Assembly (NCBI GenBank): GCA_019636835.1
Contig: JAHBWU010000021.1
Location: forward strand, 1-50,436
DNA: 50,436 nucleotides
Reading direction: 5' to 3'
Source: Nitrospira sp.
GTDB lineage: Bacteria > Nitrospirota > Nitrospiria > Nitrospirales > Nitrospiraceae
Positions 1-8,070 of the stretch are shown one piece after another. Numbering within the stretch: the stretch's first letter is position 1; each line of letters opens with the position of its first letter. The position numbers were made by a program, and so were the translations under genes. The notes beneath the pieces are model-generated. The model was given only the letters and a program-made list of their open reading frames with translations. It ran no database searches and was not told where the DNA came from.

Positions 1-186
<186 letters not shown>

Positions 187-195
187 GGGTACCTC

Positions 196-894
196 ATGCT
201 GACGATCGCGCTATCAAAAGGAAAGCTCATGGAGTCCGCACTGGATCTTTTCCGACGAGCTGGCTACGCGATTGCCGGATTATCGGGGGATAGTCGCCGA
301 CTGATATTTGTCAGTCCCGAGAATGACATGACCTTCCTCATCGTTCGCCCCAGTGATGTGCCGACCTATGTCGAGTATGGGGGTGCGGATGCTGGAATTG
401 TCGGGAAAGACGTCTTAATGGAACAAGAAAGTGACGTATACGAACCATTGGATTTGGGCTTCGGAGCGTGTAGAATCTCCGTCGCCTCGCTCCGGGGAGA
501 GGACTCGAATGATCGGCTGTCGTCCAAGATCCGCATCGCGACGAAATATCCTCGCATCAGCGAGCGCTATTTCAATAAGCGCGGGGTTCCGGTCGAGATC
601 ATCAAGTTATACGGCTCTATTGAATTAGCTCCCGTAGTGGGGTTGGCGGATCGAATCGTCGATTTGGTCGAAACCGGCGGCACACTTAAGGCGCATGATC
701 TTGTCGAAGTCGAAGTCATTGCCCAATCGACGGCTCGTTTCATCGTCAATCGTGCGAGCCTTCGACTCAAGCAAGAACCGCTGATGGAGTTGATTCGTAA
801 GCTCCGATCGGCGGTACAGAACCAGCGTGCACTGTCCGGCAATGGTCGTCCGTCGGCTGTAGGCATGCGCAAGAGAAAGATGGTTCGCCCATGA
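196..894 (+). CDS. hisG: ATP phosphoribosyltransferase, short form
   Basis: HisG condenses ATP with PRPP in the first step of histidine synthesis. The 232-residue protein opens with MLTIALSKGKLMESAL and carries the DAGIVGKDVL segment and the PRPP-binding region near residues 152-165 (LVETGGTLKAHDL). It has the length of the short HisG_S class, which lacks the C-terminal ACT-like regulatory domain and in known systems needs HisZ as regulatory partner. No hisZ is in this window. The C-terminus has an extra basic tail (about residues 205-232). Its last bases overlap the hisD start (ATGA), indicating translational coupling. Confidence 0.95.
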   Translation: MLTIALSKGKLMESALDLFRRAGYAIAGLSGDSRRLIFVSPENDMTFLIVRPSDVPTYVEYGGADAGIVGKDVLMEQESDVYEPLDLGFGACRISVASLRGEDSNDRLSSKIRIATKYPRISERYFNKRGVPVEIIKLYGSIELAPVVGLADRIVDLVETGGTLKAHDLVEVEVIAQSTARFIVNRASLRLKQEPLMELIRKLRSAVQNQRALSGNGRPSAVGMRKRKMVRP

Positions 895-2174
895 AGATTG
901 TCACCCAGGCAGATCGCAGCTTTCTTCCATCCTTGAAAAAAGCTGCGCTTCGAGGGCGGACGACCGGCACGGCAGTTGAAAAAACCGTACGCACAATCCT
1001 GCAAGCCGTCGAGCGGGGCGGCGACAAAGCCGTTCTTCGCTACACCGGGCAATTCGATAAAGTGACTTTGAAGGCCGAAGCGTTACGTGTTACTTCGGAG
1101 GAGATCAAGAACGCCTACTTCCATATCAGAAAAGACGAGGGCGATGCGCTGCGGCTGGCAGCACAGCGGGTGACGTCGTTTCATGAACGGCAGCGGACAA
1201 AAACGTGGATGTATCAGGATGGGGATGCCACCCTGGGACAGGTTGTCGGACCGGTCGATGCCGTCGGGGTATATGTGCCAGGAGGGAAAGCCGTCTACCC
1301 GTCTTCCGTGTTGATGTGTGCGATTCCAGCTAAGGTAGCCGGCGTCCCGCGCATCGTGATGGTCACCCCGCCCCAGAAGGGCGGGATTAATCCCTATTTG
1401 CTGGTCGCAGCCGATATTGCCGGGGTCACGGAGATTTATCGCGTCGGCGGCGTCCAGGGCGTAGCGGCACTTGCTTATGGAACAAAAACCATCGGCCGGG
1501 TCGACAAGATCGTCGGACCGGGGAATATATATGTGGCCACAGCCAAGCGATTGCTCTACGGCACAGTCGGAATTGACATGATTGCCGGCCCCAGTGAGTT
1601 GCTGGTGGTAGCAGATGACGAGGCAAGACCGGCGCATGTGGCAGCCGATCTGCTCTGCGAAGCGGAACATGACGAAGACGCACAGGTATTCCTTGTCACG
1701 ACATCCGAGCGATTGGCGAAAGACGTGTCGAAATTGATCGAAGAGCAGCTGAGAGGACTCCAACGAGAAAAGATCGCATCAAAATCGATTGCGCGCCATT
1801 CGGTGGCGTTCGTCGTGCCCACTATGGACGAGGCCATCGCAGTCGCGAACGAAATTGCAGCCGAGCATCTCACGCTCTCCGTGGATAATCCGTTCGACTA
1901 TTTGGAGAAGATCCGCCACGCCGGAGCTCTATTCTTGGGCCGCTATACGCCACCGGCGGTGGCCGATTATCTAGCGGGTCCGAATCACGTGCTGCCGACA
2001 GGAGGCACTGCACGGTTCTTTTCCCCGCTGTCCGTCAATGACTATGTGAAGGTCAGCAACATCGTGCACTACACCAAGCATGAATTGGCCAAGATCAAGG
2101 ATCCGTTGGTTCGACTGGCGCAGATCGAAGGGTTTGATGCGCATGCCAAATCGGCGCAGAGCAGGTTTTCATGA
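891..2174 (+). CDS. hisD: Histidinol dehydrogenase
   Basis: A protein of 427 residues, the usual length for HisD, which oxidises L-histidinol to histidine in two NAD-dependent steps with a bound zinc. Recognisable segments are GVYVPGGKAVYPSSVLM (about residues 122-138), the IVGPGNIYVATAKR stretch, the GPSELLVVAD segment and the C-terminal GPNHVLPTGGTARF metal/substrate region. The ATG start overlaps the hisG stop and the gene's stop overlaps the hisB start, so hisG-hisD-hisB form a tight operon. Nothing appears missing. Confidence 0.96.
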   Translation: MKIVTQADRSFLPSLKKAALRGRTTGTAVEKTVRTILQAVERGGDKAVLRYTGQFDKVTLKAEALRVTSEEIKNAYFHIRKDEGDALRLAAQRVTSFHERQRTKTWMYQDGDATLGQVVGPVDAVGVYVPGGKAVYPSSVLMCAIPAKVAGVPRIVMVTPPQKGGINPYLLVAADIAGVTEIYRVGGVQGVAALAYGTKTIGRVDKIVGPGNIYVATAKRLLYGTVGIDMIAGPSELLVVADDEARPAHVAADLLCEAEHDEDAQVFLVTTSERLAKDVSKLIEEQLRGLQREKIASKSIARHSVAFVVPTMDEAIAVANEIAAEHLTLSVDNPFDYLEKIRHAGALFLGRYTPPAVADYLAGPNHVLPTGGTARFFSPLSVNDYVKVSNIVHYTKHELAKIKDPLVRLAQIEGFDAHAKSAQSRFS

Positions 2175-2779
2175 AGAAGAACGGGTCTGCTCCACGACAG
2201 GCGAATGTCCAACGAACCACCAAAGAAACCGACATCCGGGTTGAGTGGACCTTGGACGGCAGCGGACAGGGGAAGATCGACACCGGCATCCGCTTTTTCG
2301 ACCATATGTTGGAGTTGCTCACCAAACATGGGTTTTTTGATCTGACCGTCCAGGCCAAGGGTGATCTCGACATTGACGAACATCACACGGTGGAAGATGT
2401 CGGGATTGTGATGGGCAAGGCGCTGCACCAGGCGTTGGGTGAAAAGGCAGGCATCAAGCGATTCGGGTTTGCCTCGGCGCCGCTCGATGAAACCTTGGCA
2501 CAAGTCACCGTCGATCTCAGCGGCCGCCCCTTCCTGGTGTATAACGTGAATCTGCCGGATCGAAAGATTAAGGCGTTCGATCTCGGCCTGTTCGAAGATT
2601 TCTTCCAAGCCTTTGTCACCCACGGAGGTCTGAACCTGCACGTGAATCTGCTCTATGGCCGGAATCCCCACCACATCATGGAAGCGATCTTCAAGGCGCT
2701 GGCCAAGGCGCTCGATCATGCGACGATGCTGGAAGAGCGGCTGGCCGGAAAGGTCTTATCGACGAAGGGAATGCTGTAA
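2171..2779 (+). CDS. hisB: Imidazoleglycerol-phosphate dehydratase
   Basis: A monofunctional IGP dehydratase of 202 residues, without the N-terminal histidinol-phosphatase domain of enterobacterial HisB. It shows the family metal-binding motifs: IDTGIRFFDHMLELLTKHG near residues 36-54, the DEHHTVEDVGI motif and the C-terminal HHIMEAIFKALAKAL. It removes water from IGP to give imidazole acetol phosphate. The start overlaps hisD by four bases. After its stop the his order is interrupted by an AT-richer insertion before hisH resumes at 4006. Confidence 0.96.
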   Translation: MKKNGSAPRQANVQRTTKETDIRVEWTLDGSGQGKIDTGIRFFDHMLELLTKHGFFDLTVQAKGDLDIDEHHTVEDVGIVMGKALHQALGEKAGIKRFGFASAPLDETLAQVTVDLSGRPFLVYNVNLPDRKIKAFDLGLFEDFFQAFVTHGGLNLHVNLLYGRNPHHIMEAIFKALAKALDHATMLEERLAGKVLSTKGML

Positions 2780-2903
2780 GGTTTCTTCGGTCCTGTCGTG
2801 TGAGCAGCTCCACCGTGATCACTGCATCCATCCTTCAGGGCGTCCCTTCCGTTCCGCGCGGCGGAGCCCCTTGTTCGCCCTGTTATCCGGTTTCTAACTT
2901 TAT

Positions 2904-3431
2904 GTGGCGATGAAGGGATTTAAGGATTCTTCTTTTGGGCGCAATGTTATTGAGGGATTAGCAATCTTTATTCTTCTTTTTCCGATCTTTGCCATTTGGA
3001 TAGCTGCGAAAAGAGCAGGTAAGTATGCTTCAGGGTTTGTGTTTGCGACAGCTCTCTATACTTTTATTCCGCTAGGATTGCTTGGGTTGCTAAACCCAGT
3101 TTCAAAAGTGCTGGATCCATTTTGGAATAATATCCTAGGCGGGTTATTAGTTGGTGGTTGGCTTTTGCCTTGGCGTATGCAATCTGGGGAAACCCAGATA
3201 CGAATGACAGCCATAATTGAAGCTTTGGACGGGCAATCAGGTTTTCCGTCAGTCCATTCCCCAAAACAACCGTGCTGTCAGAGAGAATGTCTAAGCGCAG
3301 ACTTTAACAATCATCGAAGAAAATATGCGGAAGTCGTCCAACTGCTTGGTAATGATGGAAAGGACGACGTCGAGATTGAGCCGGGCGTATTCATGAATAG
3401 CCACGTTGCTCAATGCTGGCGGCTTTGTTGA
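2904..3431 (+). CDS. Unrecognised small membrane ORF, probably a transferred or decayed gene
   Basis: I do not recognise this protein. The first about 95 residues look like membrane protein: one hydrophobic segment near 16-34 (EGLAIFILLFPIFAIWIAA), a second near 43-65 and a third near 75-90. The rest is polar. From about 3291 the frame runs antisense over the hepT remnant on the other strand, so the C-terminal third is probably not native coding sequence. The only start at this position is GTG with no clear ribosome-binding site. The DNA from about 2900 to 3260 is visibly AT-richer than the flanking his genes. It may be a truncated foreign gene or not be expressed at all. Confidence 0.3.
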   Translation: MAMKGFKDSSFGRNVIEGLAIFILLFPIFAIWIAAKRAGKYASGFVFATALYTFIPLGLLGLLNPVSKVLDPFWNNILGGLLVGGWLLPWRMQSGETQIRMTAIIEALDGQSGFPSVHSPKQPCCQRECLSADFNNHRRKYAEVVQLLGNDGKDDVEIEPGVFMNSHVAQCWRLC

Positions 3432-3450
3432 GAATGACATCGTCAGCCAT
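3291..3450 (-). pseudogene. hepT toxin remnant with internal deletion
   Basis: On the minus strand an ATG at 3450 overlaps the end of the nucleotidyltransferase gene (ATGGCTGA), the standard coupling of mntA-hepT pairs. The first frame reads MADDVILNKAASIE, like the HepT N-terminus, then hits a TGA at 3391-3393. In another frame, from about 3408, the DNA encodes NVAIHEYARLNLDVVLSIIT and continues KQLDDF to a TAG at 3291-3293. That is the C-terminal HepT block with the RNxxxHxY RNase motif, of which only NVAIHEY remains. Family length is roughly 130-145 residues, so the middle (about 75-85 residues) is lost and the frame is shifted. The toxin is dead. Confidence 0.8.
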
Positions 3451-3838
3451 AGACCAACCCGCTCGCACTAACCCTTTTCAAAATCTCGCGCCGTTCCTCA
3501 TTAAGCCTGGCATAGTCTGAATATGTATACATTTCGAATTCTTGGCAGGCTGCTTCATCCGGTGCGGCGAGGCATTCTCCCGTCGAAATGACCTGCATGC
3601 GCATCACGGTTGAGGTGCTGCGAAGATCCAAGAAGTCCACATCACGGTGCAGTTGGGCGGCCAGTTCTTGGGCGAGTTCAAACCGGCGCAGAGCGGGAAT
3701 GGGGTGACGCGCAAGCACCGCGAGGTCCACATCACTCTCGGGGCGTGAGATTCCTTTAGCCTGTGAGCCGAATCGATACAGGGCAATGAGGTCGGGTATC
3801 GCTTGTCTGAAGAATTCGATTAATGCGCTGTCATTCAT
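3443..3838 (-). CDS. mntA: MntA-type nucleotidyltransferase (antitoxin of a HepT-MntA pair)
   Basis: A complete 131-residue minimal nucleotidyltransferase. The catalytic signature is GSQAKGISRPESDVDLAV at about residues 23-40 (GS followed by DxD). The C-terminal YSDYARLNEERREILKRV segment is typical of MntA proteins that precede hepT. Characterised MntA antitoxins inactivate the HepT RNase by transferring AMP to a tyrosine next to its active-site motif. The start is ATG with a GCAGGATA ribosome-binding site. The gene lies opposite to the his genes between hisB and hisH. Because hepT downstream is broken, this looks like an orphan antitoxin. Confidence 0.85.
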   Translation of the reverse strand: MNDSALIEFFRQAIPDLIALYRFGSQAKGISRPESDVDLAVLARHPIPALRRFELAQELAAQLHRDVDFLDLRSTSTVMRMQVISTGECLAAPDEAACQEFEMYTYSDYARLNEERREILKRVSASGLVYG

Positions 3839-4005
3839 GTCGGGTATCCTGCTTGGACCAGCTCAGGCTACTGGTTCGATTTCCTCCTGTCAATCAAACG
3901 CATAGAAGGTTGGCCGATATCCAGTCGAATGTGGCGACGTAGATTGCCAGTGGCAGGAACCTTCCAGTTGCGGTATTGTTACGGCCCCTTAGGTGTGAAG
4001 AACAT

Positions 4006-4614
4006 ATGATTGCCATTATCGACTACGGGATGGGAAACCTTCGCAGTGTCTCGAAAGCCTTTGAGGCGGTGGGACATCAGGCGATTGTCACGCGGGATGC
4101 AGCTACCATTCAAAATGCAAGTCATGTGGTCTTGCCGGGTGTCGGGGCGTTCGGTGACTGCATGGCGAATTTGAAGCAGTATGGATTGATCGAGCCCATC
4201 AAGGCCGCGATTCAGTCGGGAAAGCCGTTCCTGGGGATCTGTCTGGGGTTCCAACTGTTGTTTACGGAAAGCGAAGAGTTCGGCAAGCATGAGGGCCTCG
4301 ACATTTTCCCGGGTAAAGTTCGAGCTTTCTCAAAGGACCAGACGCTCAAGGTTCCGCATATGGGCTGGAATCAGGTCAGCATTCAAAGCCACTGTCCGCT
4401 GTTCAAAGACATAGCCGACGGGGCCAATTGCTATTTTGTGCATTCCTTTTTCGTGGATCCACGGGACAAGCAGATTACGGCCACGACCACGACATACGGC
4501 ATCCCTTTCACGTCAAGTATTTGGAAGGACAATGTTGTGGCGTGCCAGTTCCATCCTGAGAAGAGTCAAGTAACAGGGTTGCAATTGATCAAGAATTTTG
4601 GAGCGTGGAAGTGA
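4006..4614 (+). CDS. hisH: Imidazole glycerol phosphate synthase, glutaminase subunit
   Basis: HisH releases ammonia from glutamine and passes it to HisF. The chosen ATG gives 202 residues starting MIAIIDYGMGNLRSV, the canonical HisH beginning. An in-frame TTG 30 bases upstream would add an untypical leader. The glutaminase triad is visible: Cys in GICLGFQLLF (about residues 80-89), and His and Glu in CQFHPEKS near the C-terminus. It follows the mntA/hepT insertion with an AGGTG ribosome-binding site and probably needs its own promoter. The last bases overlap the lipoprotein gene. Confidence 0.96.
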   Translation: MIAIIDYGMGNLRSVSKAFEAVGHQAIVTRDAATIQNASHVVLPGVGAFGDCMANLKQYGLIEPIKAAIQSGKPFLGICLGFQLLFTESEEFGKHEGLDIFPGKVRAFSKDQTLKVPHMGWNQVSIQSHCPLFKDIADGANCYFVHSFFVDPRDKQITATTTTYGIPFTSSIWKDNVVACQFHPEKSQVTGLQLIKNFGAWK

Positions 4615-5354
4615 TGAGGCAGGCCATGCCCTCCAGGGTGATCCTGGCAATAGGTGCTGTTGCGTTGGTAACCCTCACGACAGGTTGCAGCGGGTCAAAA
4701 GTCACGACAAAGTCGTCCGATGAACTTGCCCGCTACAAGATTCGCTCCATTGTCTTGATCCCGTTTACGTCGATTGCAACCCCCCAAGCGCGTGATCAAG
4801 GCGATCTCTTTCTTCCGACCCCTGATAGTCTTCGTCGGTCCGACATCTCCTTGGGGATTCCACGGGACGTACAACCTCCACCTAAGCAAACCATGGTGGT
4901 GCCTGGATATGCGGCGGAGAAGGTGACGGAATTGTTCTGGGGGCGCCTTCAAGATCGGAAAGGCCTTCTCGTATTGTCTCCTGGTGATGCGGTCAGGGTC
5001 GCTTCGGCTGACGGAGAGCTGGCCAAAATAGAGCCGGAAAAAGCTGCAGCCGCCGTTGCGAAACGACTGAAAGCGGATGCAGCATTATTCGGTCTCGTGT
5101 CGGTGTACCAAGAGCGGGTGGGCAGTCGGCTGGGAGCCGATCCTCCCGCGACGGTCGGCTTTGGGGCCAAGGTAGTAGCGGCGGATGGGCAAGTGCTCTG
5201 GGTCGGTGAATATTATGAACGGCAACGGCCCATGAACGAAGACCTCTTGGGATTCTTACAGCGATGGGCCTTCGTGACGGCGGCGGAACTCGCAGAATAT
5301 GGGGTTGAAGAGGTCTTGAAAGACTTTCCGTTCGGTGCAGGGGAGGGCAAGTAG
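4614..5354 (+). CDS. Putative lipoprotein inside the his operon
   Basis: A protein of about 246 residues with a lipoprotein signal peptide: a basic start (MRQAMPSR), a hydrophobic core, then the lipobox LTTGC at about residues 20-24. Lipidated export to the periplasm is therefore likely. The mature part has an IVLIPF strand, a segment on gene dosage of small hydrophobic alanine-rich helices (EKAAAAVAKRLKADAALFG) and VLWVGEYYERQRP near the C-terminus. The layout resembles proteins that bind other envelope components (GNA1162/LpoB-like folds), but I cannot assign a family. TGATG overlap with hisH and hisA 1 base downstream place it in the operon. Alternative in-frame GTG starts at 4605 and 4611 overlap hisH more. 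Confidence 0.8.
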   Translation: MRQAMPSRVILAIGAVALVTLTTGCSGSKVTTKSSDELARYKIRSIVLIPFTSIATPQARDQGDLFLPTPDSLRRSDISLGIPRDVQPPPKQTMVVPGYAAEKVTELFWGRLQDRKGLLVLSPGDAVRVASADGELAKIEPEKAAAAVAKRLKADAALFGLVSVYQERVGSRLGADPPATVGFGAKVVAADGQVLWVGEYYERQRPMNEDLLGFLQRWAFVTAAELAEYGVEEVLKDFPFGAGEGK

Positions 5355-5355
5355 G

Positions 5356-6084
5356 GTGTTGGTTATTCCTGCTATTGATTTGAAAGATGGGCGTTGTGTG
5401 CGGTTACGTCAAGGCGATATGGCGGCAGAAACGGTCTATTCCGACGATGTCACGGAAGTCGCCGGCAGGTGGCAACAAAAGGGAGCCGGTTTGATTCACG
5501 TCGTGGATTTAAACGGCGCGGTCGAAGGCGAGCCCAAGAATTTGCCCCAAATTGAATCCGTCATGAAAGCTGTTCGCGTAAAAGTTCAGGTCGGCGGCGG
5601 CATCAGGACCATCGATACAGTGCGCCGGTATCTCAACGCCGGGGTGTCACGTGTGGTGCTCGGCACAGCGGCACTCACCGATCGAGCTTTTCTGGAGCAG
5701 GCTTGCCAAGAGTTTCCGCAGCGGATCGTACTGGGGCTCGACGCACGTGACGGCCGAATAGCGGTAAAAGGCTGGACGGCGGTATCCGATGTGAAAGCGA
5801 TCGATTTGTTGAAGAAACTTGCAGGCTACGCGATGGCCGCTGTGGTGTATACAGACATCGCGCGCGATGGCATGCTGAATGGACCGAATCTACCCGCCTT
5901 GAAAGAAATCGTCGAATTCTCTTCGTTTCCGGTGATTGCGTCGGGAGGAATCACACGCTTGGACGATTTGCGAGCCATCCGATCGCTCGGTCCGAGAATC
6001 GAGGGAGCCATTGTCGGCAAAGCCCTGTATGACGGCAAGCTTGATTTGGAAGACGCGGTGGCGGTCTTTAGGCAGATCCATTGA
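5356..6084 (+). CDS. hisA: Phosphoribosylformimino-5-aminoimidazole carboxamide ribotide isomerase
   Basis: HisA performs the Amadori isomerisation of ProFAR in histidine synthesis. The GTG start at 5356 gives 242 residues beginning [20 protein letters not shown], with the first catalytic Asp in AIDLKDG. A GGGAGGG ribosome-binding site lies 8-9 bases upstream, within the end of the lipoprotein gene. Half-barrel phosphate motifs are VQVGGGIRT and VIASGGITR, and the second catalytic Asp is in [11 protein letters not shown] longer frame from 5335 exists but adds an untypical leader. hisF starts one base after the stop. Confidence 0.96.
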   Translation: MLVIPAIDLKDGRCVRLRQGDMAAETVYSDDVTEVAGRWQQKGAGLIHVVDLNGAVEGEPKNLPQIESVMKAVRVKVQVGGGIRTIDTVRRYLNAGVSRVVLGTAALTDRAFLEQACQEFPQRIVLGLDARDGRIAVKGWTAVSDVKAIDLLKKLAGYAMAAVVYTDIARDGMLNGPNLPALKEIVEFSSFPVIASGGITRLDDLRAIRSLGPRIEGAIVGKALYDGKLDLEDAVAVFRQIH

Positions 6085-6085
6085 G

Positions 6086-6865
6086 ATGTTGACCAAACGC
6101 ATCATTCCCTGTCTGGACGTCAAAGAGGGCCGTGTGGTCAAGGGCGTCAGCTTTGTGAATCTCCGCGATGCCGGAGACCCGGTTGAGGCCGCCGTGGGGT
6201 ATGATCACGAAGGAGCGGACGAACTCTGTTTTCTCGATATTACGGCCTCGCATGAAAACCGGAAGACGATTATCGACGTCGTTGAGCGGACGGCTGCCCG
6301 TGTATTTATGCCGGTGACAGTCGGTGGGGGTGTGGGGACGCTCGACGACATTCGGGGCTTGTTGAATGCCGGAGCGGATAAGGTCAGCATCAATACCGCG
6401 GCAGTACGACGGCCTGAGTTTGTGAAAGAGGCCGCTCAACGTTTCGGGACGCAATGCATCGTCGTGGCCATCGATGCCAAGCGCGCGGCAGGCGATCGCT
6501 GGGAGATCTTCACGCACGGCGGTCGCCATGCGACGGGACTTGATGCGGTTGAGTGGGCAACGAGGATGGAACAGTACGGTGCCGGAGAAATCTTATTGAC
6601 CAGTATGGATCAGGATGGCCGGCAAACCGGGTACGACTTGGATTTGACAGCTACGGTGTCAGGCGCTGTGTCAATTCCCGTGATCGCGTCTGGTGGAGTC
6701 GGGACGCTCGATCACCTCTACGATGGTTTCGTGAAAGGGAAAGCGGACGCAGTCTTGGCCGCTTCGATTTTTCATTTTCGGACGTATACGATCTTCCAAG
6801 CGAAAGCGTATTTACAGGAACGTGGTGTCCCTGTCCGATTGGATAATCCTCCCCGAGCGGCATGA
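6086..6865 (+). CDS. hisF: Imidazole glycerol phosphate synthase, cyclase subunit
   Basis: HisF uses ammonia from HisH to form IGP and AICAR from PRFAR. The ATG at 6086 gives 259 residues starting [20 protein letters not shown]. The (beta/alpha)8 barrel shows catalytic Asp in PCLDVKEG and in LLTSMDQDG, plus phosphate loops VTVGGGVGT and VIASGGVGT. Length is normal. It follows hisA directly and precedes hisIE by four bases, completing the late histidine block. Upstream in-frame starts lie within hisA and are not needed. Confidence 0.97.
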   Translation: MLTKRIIPCLDVKEGRVVKGVSFVNLRDAGDPVEAAVGYDHEGADELCFLDITASHENRKTIIDVVERTAARVFMPVTVGGGVGTLDDIRGLLNAGADKVSINTAAVRRPEFVKEAAQRFGTQCIVVAIDAKRAAGDRWEIFTHGGRHATGLDAVEWATRMEQYGAGEILLTSMDQDGRQTGYDLDLTATVSGAVSIPVIASGGVGTLDHLYDGFVKGKADAVLAASIFHFRTYTIFQAKAYLQERGVPVRLDNPPRAA

Positions 6866-6869
6866 CACG

Positions 6870-7541
6870 ATGAGTCAGACAACGGCAGATCAGGTCAAGT
6901 TCGACGACGAGGGGCTTCTCCCGGCCGTCATTCAGGATTGGCTCGACGGGACAGTGCTGATGCTCGGATACATGAACCAAGAGGCCCTCGCGAAGACGGT
7001 CGTGACCAAGAGGGTGCACTTTTGGAGTCGGTCACGGAATAAGCTCTGGGAAAAAGGCGAAACATCCGGTCATACGCTGCACGTGAAGGAGCTCTTTATT
7101 GACTGCGACCGCGACACCATTCTGGTGAAAGCGCAACCAGCTGGGCCGACTTGTCATACAGGGGAGCGGGCTTGCTTCTTTTCTAGAATGGATGAACAAG
7201 GCCACGTCGTGCATCGGAATGCGCAAGACGCGCAGGGCGGGATTCTCGAAAGTGTCCTGCGGACGATTCGGGAGCGCCGCTCCAGCCCCCAGGCTGGTTC
7301 CTATACCTCAAAGCTGTTCGAGGGAGGGCATGACAAGATTCTGAAAAAGGTGGCGGAGGAGGCCGGAGAAGTCCTGTTGGCCTCTAAAGGCGGCAAAAAA
7401 GAGGAAATCGTGTACGAGGTTGCCGATCTGTTCTTCCACACCCTCATGGTACTGGGGTACCACGACTTGTCTTTACAGGATATTTATGAAGAGTTGGGGG
7501 GCAGATTTGGAAAATCGAGTCTAAGGTCAGCAAATAGCTGA
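6870..7541 (+). CDS. hisI: Bifunctional phosphoribosyl-AMP cyclohydrolase / phosphoribosyl-ATP pyrophosphatase
   Basis: A HisIE fusion of 223 residues for the second and third steps of histidine synthesis. The N-terminal HisI domain (about residues 1-120) has VLMLGYMNQEAL, HFWSRSRNKLWEKGETSGH and the zinc-ligand Cys residues in IDCDRD and PTCHTGERACFF. The C-terminal HisE domain (about 125-220) has KLFEGGHDKILKKVAEEAGE and the KKEEIVYEVADLFFHTLM helix pair of the MazG-like fold. The ATG at 6870 lies four bases after the hisF stop. It is the last his gene in the window; hisC is not here. Confidence 0.96.
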   Translation: MSQTTADQVKFDDEGLLPAVIQDWLDGTVLMLGYMNQEALAKTVVTKRVHFWSRSRNKLWEKGETSGHTLHVKELFIDCDRDTILVKAQPAGPTCHTGERACFFSRMDEQGHVVHRNAQDAQGGILESVLRTIRERRSSPQAGSYTSKLFEGGHDKILKKVAEEAGEVLLASKGGKKEEIVYEVADLFFHTLMVLGYHDLSLQDIYEELGGRFGKSSLRSANS

Positions 7542-7603
7542 ATGGTCAATAGGGATCATCAGGACGGAACCAATGATGATGTTGAATTGGTGGAGAGGTC
7601 GAG

Positions 7604-7948
7604 ATGAGCGAGTGCCTCTTTTGTAAAATCGTGGAGAAGAAGATTCCGGCGAAGCTGGTTCAAGAGGATGAGCACACACTGGCTTTTGACGATCTCAATC
7701 CTCAAGCGCCCGTCCATACATTGGTGATACCGAAGCGGCATGTTTCAGCCGTGCAGGATTTAGGGGTCGGCGATGATTCGTTACTCGCACGATTGCTGAT
7801 CAGCTGTACGAAGGTCGCAGCCCTGAAAGGCGTACGGGAGTCCGGCTATCGGTTGGTTGCGAATACCGGTCGGGATGCAGGACAAACCGTCTTTCATCTC
7901 CATTTTCATGTGCTCGGGGGACGGCATATGGCCTGGCCTCCAGGGTGA
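7604..7948 (+). CDS. HIT family protein (HinT-like purine nucleoside phosphoramidase)
   Basis: A 114-residue protein of the histidine triad superfamily. It begins MSECLFCKIVEKKIPAKLV, typical of HinT-type proteins, has HTLVIPKRHV in the middle and the triad HLHFHVLGGR at about residues 98-107. Members hydrolyse nucleotide phosphoramidates such as AMP-lysine. The start has a GAGAGGTCGAG ribosome-binding region. It stands 62 bases after hisIE, so it could be the tail of the his transcript or separate. Confidence 0.92.
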   Translation: MSECLFCKIVEKKIPAKLVQEDEHTLAFDDLNPQAPVHTLVIPKRHVSAVQDLGVGDDSLLARLLISCTKVAALKGVRESGYRLVANTGRDAGQTVFHLHFHVLGGRHMAWPPG

Positions 7949-8070
7949 TAGAATTCTCAGAATTGACAGCTTTTCCACCCGTCTGTTAATCTGAACGGTC
8001 AATTATTCCGATTACTTATCAACCGACTCGTCCGGTCGTGCACGACGGGAACGTAGGAGCTGCGACTCTG

